Source of the DNA: Anaerolineales bacterium
GTDB taxonomy: Bacteria > Chloroflexota > Anaerolineae > Anaerolineales > Villigracilaceae
Direction of reading: 5' to 3'
Assembly: GCA_028689195.1 (NCBI GenBank)
Contig: JAQTWR010000038.1
Span: forward strand, 1 to 12,648
Length of the DNA stretch: 12,648 nt
Part shown: piece by piece, positions 6,837 to 12,648 of the stretch
How the letters are laid out: each line of letters starts with the position of its first letter
Numbering within the stretch: the stretch's first letter is position 1
Position numbers and translations under genes: made by a program
The notes under the pieces: model-generated
The model's input: the letters and a program-made list of their open reading frames with translations, nothing else
Told to the model about the DNA's origin: nothing
The model's database searches: none

Positions 6837-8512
6837 TGGCGCTTCCTCGTCACCTTCCCCAATGGGCAAAATACGCGGCGTTTGCCGTCATCGCGCTGTT
6901 GGTCTCAGCCGGCATACTCGGCTTGAATCAAATCATAGATCGAAGTCGGCAAGGCGAAACGCTGTTGACTTCGGCTCAGGCGCTTGCCTATAAAATATCC
7001 GCCGCAGAATGGCAAATGATCAGCGAAGGAACCGTGGCGCTGGAAACGGAACAAATCCTGTTCAAGGCGCGCCTCGACATGACGCAGACGCTCAATCAGG
7101 TTCTTGCGTTATACCCGCGCAATGCCGACCTGCTTTCGGCGAGCGAAACCCTCAAGATTTATTTGAATTTTTTGAACGAAGAAACGCGGCTGATAAAATC
7201 CGGGGATATTGAAGGGGCGAAACAATTGGACGAAGAAAGCGTCGACCCAACTTTCAAACTTTTAGAAGGGTTTGTAATTTCGGCTCAATCTTCCCTGCGC
7301 CAGCGCGCTCAATATACCCTGATGTTTACGAACATCGGCTTTATATTCCTGATCTTCGCGGCAAGTTCGGTCATTGCCACGCTTTGGGCGAGTAACGAAA
7401 AAGTATGGATCGAAAACCTGCAAACGGGCGTCAAAAACGAAGCGCTGTCTCAATCTGTTAAACACAGCGAAGAGATGGCAGTATACGCCGAAATGATCAA
7501 CAATCGCAACAGGCAGCTTGTATCCGCATCGTATGTGATTCGCCAAGCCTCGTCCATTCAAGAGATCGCGGAGTTAATGGATACGGTCGTAAAGCTTACG
7601 GCGGAATTATTTGGATACTCGCATGTCGGCATTTATATCCTAAATGAGCAAAAAAACACCGCCTTTCTTCAGGCGGCTTCTTCTGCAAACGGCGGGCAAT
7701 ACGCGGGGCAGGGATTTCACATTGAGCCGAATAGAAGAAATCCGCTTTATCTGGTTGTAGAAGAAAATCGGCGTCACATCGCTTCGGATGCGGACGGCGC
7801 GACATACGCTCCAGACGCAAGTTTCCCATCCACCCGTTCGCGCATGATGCTGCCGCTCGCGATTCGCGGCAAAGTGGTCGGCGCGTTCGATATACATTCC
7901 GAAAAATCGGAGGCGTTCCACGCTGAAGACGCCGACATCCTTCAAACGGTAGCCGATCTGGTTGCGGTTTCGCTCGAAAACCTGCGCCTCACCAATGAAA
8001 TGAAAACGCTTGCCAGCCAGTTGGAAACCAACATATCATTCCAAACGCGGGAAACATGGTCAAAACTGACCAGCCGTCATGCGCCCGCATACCAATACAC
8101 GCCCGCAGGCGTGCGCCCAATATTCTCGCAAAAGAAGAGCGACGACGGCGACGACGGATTAAAGATACCCTTAACTTTACACGGGCAGACCATTGGCAAC
8201 ATCAAGCTGCGAAGGAAAGGCGTTTTTGCCAGCTGGTCGGAACATGAGCGAGAACTTATCGAAAAAATCGCCGATCAGGTTTCATTGGCGCTGGAAAACA
8301 GCCGTCTCGTAGACGAAGCGCAAAAGAGCGCGCAGCGAGATCAAATGATCGCCAACGTCTCGTCGCGCGTGCGCGAAACGCTGGACATCGAGTCTGTTAT
8401 CCGCACCGCTACGACCGAGCTGCGTAAAGTGTTCGACCTGAAAGAAGCCGAAATCAGCGTCGGCTTCCCGCAATTGGACGAGAAAAACGCCAACCCGCAA
8501 AGGCGGCAATAG
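6836..8512 (+). CDS. Protein C: two-helix membrane sensor with helical extracytoplasmic domain, GAF and degenerate GAF
   Basis: 558 residues. A membrane helix at about 12-31 and another at about 161-184 bracket a roughly 130-residue, mostly helical extracytoplasmic region that resembles the four-helix-bundle sensors of chemoreceptors and kinases in length and pattern, though no signature motif fixes the family. A coiled coil (about 185-235) leads to a GAF (about 240-382, with FPSTRSRMMLPL and VVGAFDIHS). A degenerate GAF half follows (about 403-492, beginning QTRETW, with ASWSEHE and ALENSRL), then the 42-residue terminal module (501-542) and a polar tail. There is no HAMP motif that I can recognise, no enzyme domain and no cysteine. 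GAAGGA at 6821-6826, nine bases upstream, and the one-base overlap with the gene B stop support the start. Confidence 0.87.
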   Translation: MALPRHLPQWAKYAAFAVIALLVSAGILGLNQIIDRSRQGETLLTSAQALAYKISAAEWQMISEGTVALETEQILFKARLDMTQTLNQVLALYPRNADLLSASETLKIYLNFLNEETRLIKSGDIEGAKQLDEESVDPTFKLLEGFVISAQSSLRQRAQYTLMFTNIGFIFLIFAASSVIATLWASNEKVWIENLQTGVKNEALSQSVKHSEEMAVYAEMINNRNRQLVSASYVIRQASSIQEIAELMDTVVKLTAELFGYSHVGIYILNEQKNTAFLQAASSANGGQYAGQGFHIEPNRRNPLYLVVEENRRHIASDADGATYAPDASFPSTRSRMMLPLAIRGKVVGAFDIHSEKSEAFHAEDADILQTVADLVAVSLENLRLTNEMKTLASQLETNISFQTRETWSKLTSRHAPAYQYTPAGVRPIFSQKKSDDGDDGLKIPLTLHGQTIGNIKLRRKGVFASWSEHERELIEKIADQVSLALENSRLVDEAQKSAQRDQMIANVSSRVRETLDIESVIRTATTELRKVFDLKEAEISVGFPQLDEKNANPQRRQ

Positions 8513-8543
8513 CGATGCAGTCGAAAATAAAAAGAGGCAGATC

Positions 8544-10391
8544 GTGGCTCAACTAAGAATCTCAATTGTCTGGAGGCTCATTACCTGGTTCGTCATCTTG
8601 TCGCTGGTTCCCGTCGGCGTCGTGATTGTTTTCACGCAAAGGCAGATACGCGAAAACGTTATCAACACGCAGTTGGAAATCATGCGCGACCACGCGCGCC
8701 TCTACGCAACCCGTATGAGAGCGGATCCCGGCAAGGAATCTGAAATCGCTTTCGACATGATGAATACGACAAACGGAGATACCTTTTACCTCATCGCGAG
8801 CAACGGTACCTATCTTGCCAGTTCCAATTACGAAAAGATAGGACGTTCCGCGCTGCAAGACTTCAGTTTTGAAACCCTGCAAAATCTATTGGCGCAAGAA
8901 TCCACCGCCATTCTCGACGAAGAAAACGGACATGTCATCGGTTCTTACCGCGCGTCGCTTACGCAGCCTCTGGCGGTATCCGTCGGCAATATCGCGCAAA
9001 AAACGCTGACCTTAAGCAGCCTGCCGCGAAATCTCCTTATTCAACTATCCATCGCGCTTATCCTCGCGTCCATTATCGCGGGCGTTGTAACTTCCTCGGT
9101 AATTTCAAATCCGCTAAAAAAATTGACGGACTTCTCGAACGAAATCAAGAAGGGTCGCCTAAACGCGGCGTTTGAACCTCAAAAACTGCGCGGCGAATTT
9201 GCAGAGATGGCTTCTAACTTGCAAACGCTTGCCGTTAACACGCGCGCGTCGTTTGCAAGTATGGAGAACAAAGTCGAAGAGCGTACGCTTCAACTTGAAC
9301 GGCGCAGCAATTTGTTGAAAGCCGTCGCCGACGTTGGGAAAGCCATCACCTCTTTCCGCAATCTTTCGGAGTTGCTGGAAAAAACCACGCACCTCATCAA
9401 CGAGAATTTTGGATACTACCACGCGGGCATCTTCCTGCTCGATTCTTATAAAGAATACGCCGTCCTCAGCGCCGCAAACAGCGAAGGCGGACAGCGCATG
9501 TTAAAGAGAAAGCACCAGCTCCAAATTGGCGGCAACAGCATTGTGGGGTTCGTCACCCAAAACGCAAAAGCCCGCATCGCTTTAGACGTAGGCGCCGACG
9601 CCGTTTACTTCGACAACCCCGACCTGCCCGAAACGCGTTCCGAAATGGCGCTGCCGCTCATTGTCGGCGGGCAGATTCTTGGCGCGCTGGATGTGCAAAG
9701 CGTCGAAGCGCAGGCATTCACCGAGGAAGATATTTCTACGTTGCAAATTCTCGCCGAACAACTTGCGGTGGCAATTCAAAACGCGAACCTGCTCAGCGAA
9801 ACCGAAAAAGCGCTCGAATCGGCGCGGCTGGTCTACGGCGAAATGAGCCGCGAAGCGTGGAGTAACATCCTGCGCAATCAACCGCTCATCGGCTTTCTCG
9901 CCACTCCCCCGGGCACAGCCCAAATGCGCTCCGACACGCTGGAAGCGCACCTCGCCAAAGCGTTTGAAACGGGAGACGTGGTACTCGGCAGCGATAACTT
10001 AACCATCAGTATTCCGATCAAAATACGCGGACAATCCATCGGCGCGATTCGACTCAAGAAAGCGGAGATTGCCGAAGCGTGGACGCAGGATGAAACCAAC
10101 CTTGCGATTGCCCTAGCCGATCAGTTGAGCGGCGCGCTCGAAAGCGCCCGCCTGTACAAAGAGTCGCAGCGGCGCGCCGCGCGCGAATCGCTCGTTTCGG
10201 ATATTTCCGCGCGAATTAGCGCAGCCTCGCACACCGACGCAATTCTGCGCGAAACCGTTCAAGAATTAGGTCAGACCTTCGGAAACGCGTCGGTCACCTT
10301 CCAATTGTTGGAAGAATTTAGCGAAGAGAAACAGATTGAAATTCAAGAAAGAGAATACGCGGTCAACGCCGATAGAAAGGCAAGAGAATAG
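8544..10391 (+). CDS. Protein D: Cache-like/HAMP membrane sensor with GAF and degenerate GAF
   Basis: 615 residues from a GTG start; GAGG at 8534-8537 lies 6 bases upstream and no in-frame ATG precedes it in the short gap. Membrane helices at about 10-31 and 165-187 flank a roughly 130-residue extracytoplasmic domain with a Cache-like core (FYLIASNGTYLASS). A HAMP follows (about 187-240, with SNPLKKLTDFSNEIKKGRL), then a coiled coil and a GAF (about 274-414, with YYHAGIFLLD, NPDLPETRSEMALPL and ILGALDVQS). The degenerate GAF half spans about 434-538 (SREAW, IPIKIRGQSIGAIRL, EAWTQDE, ALESARL), the terminal module 547-588, and the tail is charged. Cysteine and catalytic domains are absent. The GAF is about 66% identical over 107 residues to that of protein E although the sensor regions are unrelated. 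A 31-base gap before the gene is the largest in the train but holds no terminator. Confidence 0.88.
   Translation: MAQLRISIVWRLITWFVILSLVPVGVVIVFTQRQIRENVINTQLEIMRDHARLYATRMRADPGKESEIAFDMMNTTNGDTFYLIASNGTYLASSNYEKIGRSALQDFSFETLQNLLAQESTAILDEENGHVIGSYRASLTQPLAVSVGNIAQKTLTLSSLPRNLLIQLSIALILASIIAGVVTSSVISNPLKKLTDFSNEIKKGRLNAAFEPQKLRGEFAEMASNLQTLAVNTRASFASMENKVEERTLQLERRSNLLKAVADVGKAITSFRNLSELLEKTTHLINENFGYYHAGIFLLDSYKEYAVLSAANSEGGQRMLKRKHQLQIGGNSIVGFVTQNAKARIALDVGADAVYFDNPDLPETRSEMALPLIVGGQILGALDVQSVEAQAFTEEDISTLQILAEQLAVAIQNANLLSETEKALESARLVYGEMSREAWSNILRNQPLIGFLATPPGTAQMRSDTLEAHLAKAFETGDVVLGSDNLTISIPIKIRGQSIGAIRLKKAEIAEAWTQDETNLAIALADQLSGALESARLYKESQRRAARESLVSDISARISAASHTDAILRETVQELGQTFGNASVTFQLLEEFSEEKQIEIQEREYAVNADRKARE
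9411..9731 (+). repeat. GAF-coding segment duplicated in genes D and E (copy in D)
   Basis: Codons for residues 290-396 of protein D align without gaps to residues 270-376 of protein E (11201-11521). I count 71 identical residues of 107 by hand. Within it, 9613-9634 matches 11403-11424 exactly, and after a 4-base difference 9639-9660 matches 11429-11450 exactly. This indicates a relatively recent duplication or gene conversion of the GAF part. Confidence 0.8.
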
Positions 10392-10393
10392 GT

Positions 10394-12151
10394 ATGTCTA
10401 ACTTGCAAGCGCCAACGAACGACCCAACCTTCGCCGAACGCGTTATTCTGTTCGCGCGGAAAGGCATCGCTGCCCACGCGGTCGTTGCCGACCCAAGCCA
10501 AAGAAGACGCGCCCAACTGCTCAATGCGGTTGCGCTTCTCTTGACGCTTCTTTTTGCCATTGGCTTAATCTTCCAGTACAACGCGTTGAAAAACTTTTTA
10601 TTCATGCCCGCCATTTCAATCGTCGCGTTCATGTTGGGCAAGTCAAAATATCCGCATATCGGCGTATTCCTGTTTTCGCTGGGCGCGCTCTCGGTCGAAT
10701 ACTTGTCCTTATATTTTGGTTATGTAAATAATTATTCGCTTACGGTTGTGTCGATCGTCCCGGCGGCGTTGATTGTGACGAGCGCAATCGCCAGTCAAAG
10801 GGCTTTTACGGGTCTTGCGTTTTTGGCGGTTCTCGCCGCTTATTTTGCGCCGTTATATTCATCCCCGCGAATCATCACGGATGATTATGCGTTTATCGGC
10901 AGCGTCGTCTTATCTGTGGGCGTGATTTTGTACGGCATAAACGTAATGCGCGCCAATCTTGAAAATTCTTACTTGGGAGAAATCCGCGCAAGAGACAATG
11001 AAATTCAAGATATAAAAACGCATTATACGAAACGCGCCGATGAATACAGCATGGAAATTGCATCCGCCAACCAGCAGGGCATGGATCGCGCAACGCGGCT
11101 GCGCGTCATCGCCGAACTTTCGCAGGAGATCGCGTCGGGCGTTGCAAAAAAACCGCAGGAGTGGCTTACATCCATTACGCAAGTCATCAGCGAAAAACTT
11201 GGATACTATCATGTAGGAATCTTCCTGCTCGATAAAAAACGCCAGTACGCGGAATTGCGCGCCGCCAACAGTAAAGGCGGGCAGCGCATGTTGGAACGCC
11301 GTCATCAATTGAAGGTGGGCGGCACGGGCATTGTGGGTTACGTTACGCAGAGCGGCTATCCGCGCATTGCCCTATCTACAGGCACAGACGCGGTTTTCTT
11401 CAACAACCCCGACCTGCCCGAAACAAAATCCGAAATGGCGCTGCCGCTCAAAATTGGGAACGAGGTCATCGGCGCGTTGGACGCGCAAAGCGTTTTCCCC
11501 TCCGCGTTCAGCGAAGAAGACGCTCATACGTTTACCGCGCTCGCCAACCTGATAGCCCTCGTCATTCAGGATATGCCAAGCGGCGACAAAAATGAAAAAG
11601 CGTTCTTCTCGAAAACTGAAAAACAACGAGGCGAATATACGCTCGGAAAAGACAAGCAAAGCGGATATTCCTTCCTAGCCGACGGAACGATTTTATCGGC
11701 AACGGCTGCGCGCACGCCTGCCGTGGAGAAGGCTCTTGCATCGGGCGAGGCGGTTGTTTTGCCAGCGTCGAAAGATTCTCCTTCTACGCTGGCTGTTCCC
11801 GTCAAAGTCCGCGATAACGTGATCGGATATATTCACATCGAAGCGGGAGGCGAAAATAGAAAATGGAGCGAGGACGAAATCGCGATAGCTCAGTCTGTAT
11901 CAGAACGCGCCGCGCTCGCGCTTGAAAATGCGCGTCTCTTTGAAGAGACGGAACGCCGCGCCGAACAGGAACAACTCATGGCGCAGGTAACTTCGCGCAT
12001 TGGCGAATCCACGAACTTTGAGCGCATCCTGCAAACCACTATTCAGGAAATTGGGCGCACGCTGGGAGCCAAGCGCACCTTTATTCAATTAGAACCGCCC
12101 GCGCCCACTTCTTCGGATGAAGACGTCGTCGAAATGGATCAAGGAGTTTAA
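10394..12151 (+). CDS. Protein E: six-helix membrane sensor with GAF and degenerate GAF
   Basis: 585 residues. A roughly 40-residue polar N-terminus precedes about six membrane helices (near 42-60, 66-81, 88-107, 115-132, 137-155 and 165-183). This membrane region is not visibly similar to that of protein B. A coiled coil (about 184-235) leads to a GAF (about 253-393, with YYHVGIFLLD, NPDLPETKSEMALPL and VIGALDAQS). The following degenerate GAF (about 403-517) has lost the REAW-type motif but keeps LAVPVKVRDNVIGYIHIE, RKWSEDE and ALENARL. The terminal module is at 525-566, followed by an acidic tail (SSDEDVVEMD). There is no enzyme domain and no cysteine. The start lies two bases after the gene D stop; the ribosome site is modest (GAGA at 10384-10387). 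Its TAA overlaps the ATG at 12151 by one base. Confidence 0.87.
   Translation: MSNLQAPTNDPTFAERVILFARKGIAAHAVVADPSQRRRAQLLNAVALLLTLLFAIGLIFQYNALKNFLFMPAISIVAFMLGKSKYPHIGVFLFSLGALSVEYLSLYFGYVNNYSLTVVSIVPAALIVTSAIASQRAFTGLAFLAVLAAYFAPLYSSPRIITDDYAFIGSVVLSVGVILYGINVMRANLENSYLGEIRARDNEIQDIKTHYTKRADEYSMEIASANQQGMDRATRLRVIAELSQEIASGVAKKPQEWLTSITQVISEKLGYYHVGIFLLDKKRQYAELRAANSKGGQRMLERRHQLKVGGTGIVGYVTQSGYPRIALSTGTDAVFFNNPDLPETKSEMALPLKIGNEVIGALDAQSVFPSAFSEEDAHTFTALANLIALVIQDMPSGDKNEKAFFSKTEKQRGEYTLGKDKQSGYSFLADGTILSATAARTPAVEKALASGEAVVLPASKDSPSTLAVPVKVRDNVIGYIHIEAGGENRKWSEDEIAIAQSVSERAALALENARLFEETERRAEQEQLMAQVTSRIGESTNFERILQTTIQEIGRTLGAKRTFIQLEPPAPTSSDEDVVEMDQGV
11201..11521 (+). repeat. GAF-coding segment duplicated in genes D and E (copy in E)
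   Basis: This is the partner of the segment at 9411-9731. The similarity covers the cytoplasmic GAF but not the upstream membrane domain, where E has six helices and D has a Cache-like/HAMP sensor. Confidence 0.8.
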
Positions 12152-12153
12152 TG

Positions 12154-12648
12154 ATGAATTCCCCCGCATCCACTTCCCCAAAATTGACTATGCCGCCTCC
12201 GCGTAACGAACCGCGCTCAAAAGGCGCGCGACGAGGTTTCTTAAGGTTGGGCGTCAAATTGCCCGCCATCGTAATTTTGCTGTTGGTTCTCGCCTTTTTG
12301 ATTTCAACGTATTTGAGCGTAAAGGCGACTCAAAACGCCCTTGTTGAAACGCTCACAAACGAATTGAACGGGCAAGCCGCGTCCAGGGCGGAACTCATCC
12401 GCTCGAACTTGATTTGGACGCGAAGCCTAGCCATAGATTTAGCCGCCGCCGCCGAAGTCACAAAATACGACGAGGTGACAATACTGGCTACGATTCAAAA
12501 TACGCTCAAACGCAACGAGCAAATTTACGGCTCTACCATTGCGTACGAACCTTCCCAATTCCGCACCGGCATTTATTATTGGTCGCCGTACTACAGCCGC
12601 ACGCCAGACGGAGGTTTTCAATTTACGCAATTAGGAAAGCCCAGTTAT
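12154..12648 (+). CDS. Protein F: membrane sensor with Cache-like domain, N-terminal part only
   Basis: The frame is open to the right edge with no stop, giving about 165 residues. A proline- and serine-rich cytoplasmic leader with an arginine/lysine cluster precedes one membrane helix (about residues 36-55, VKLPAIVILLLVLAFL). After it comes an extracytoplasmic region whose IYGSTIAYEPSQF and IYYWSPYYSR segments resemble the first half of a double-Cache domain. AAGGAG at 12141-12146 lies 7 bases before this ATG; the ATG at 12151, which overlaps the gene E stop, is the alternative start and adds one residue. Cache domains of this look occur on kinases, phosphatases of the SpoIIE type, cyclases and chemoreceptors, so the output cannot be told. 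Since A-E have no output domain, F is a candidate to carry it. Confidence 0.82.
   Translation, partial: MNSPASTSPKLTMPPPRNEPRSKGARRGFLRLGVKLPAIVILLLVLAFLISTYLSVKATQNALVETLTNELNGQAASRAELIRSNLIWTRSLAIDLAAAAEVTKYDEVTILATIQNTLKRNEQIYGSTIAYEPSQFRTGIYYWSPYYSRTPDGGFQFTQLGKPSY

Noticed and set aside
8515..8556. A 13-codon ATG reading frame in the gap between genes C and D
   Set aside because: It is too short to judge, has poor family or composition support, and ends within the start of gene D; at most it could aid translational coupling.
488..12648. CRISPR array, insertion sequence, phage or toxin-antitoxin content
   Set aside because: No spaced direct repeats, transposase motifs, terminal inverted repeats or small toxin/antitoxin pairs are visible; the region is filled by signalling genes.

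Overview
The window suggests a bacterium of the Chloroflexota, most likely class Anaerolineae. This is inferred from protein style: strings of GAF domains with PETRSE-type signatures, a C-terminal polyprenyl synthetase tail typical of the group, and moderate GC with many CGCG words. No marker gene here proves the taxonomy. All protein-coding genes are on the + strand.

Layout. 2-220 is the 3' end of a probable polyprenyl diphosphate synthase gene. 253-282 is a perfect-consensus sigma70-type promoter for tRNA-Gly(CCC) at 299-370, followed by a hairpin terminator (378-403). From 488 to the right edge runs one tightly packed gene train with gaps of at most 31 bases, several stop/start overlaps and no internal terminator: two stand-alone response-regulator receivers (488-883, 876-1328), then five complete membrane-anchored GAF proteins, called here A (1337-5221), B (5223-6836), C (6836-8512), D (8544-10391) and E (10394-12151), and the start of a sixth membrane sensor F (12154 to the edge), which is cut off.

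How the genes fit together. A-E have different N-terminal sensor regions: A a double-Cache-like extracytoplasmic domain with HAMP, B and E two different six-helix membrane domains, C a helical extracytoplasmic bundle, D a small Cache-like domain with HAMP. Below the membrane they share a common plan: coiled coil, one or more full GAF domains, in B-E a degenerate C-terminal half of a GAF, and in all five a closing 42-residue module that looks like the first helix and first strand of a GAF and then stops. None of A-E contains a recognisable histidine kinase, GGDEF, EAL, methyl-accepting or phosphatase domain, while both receivers keep all phosphorylation residues. The simplest reading is a multi-protein signalling array in which several sensors act together, through coiled coils and GAF contacts, on an output enzyme that lies outside the window or is F. 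That reading is an inference. The main points for follow-up are the missing output domain, the shared 42-residue terminus, the half-GAF, sensor swapping on a duplicated chassis, and the lack of cysteine in A, C, D and E.
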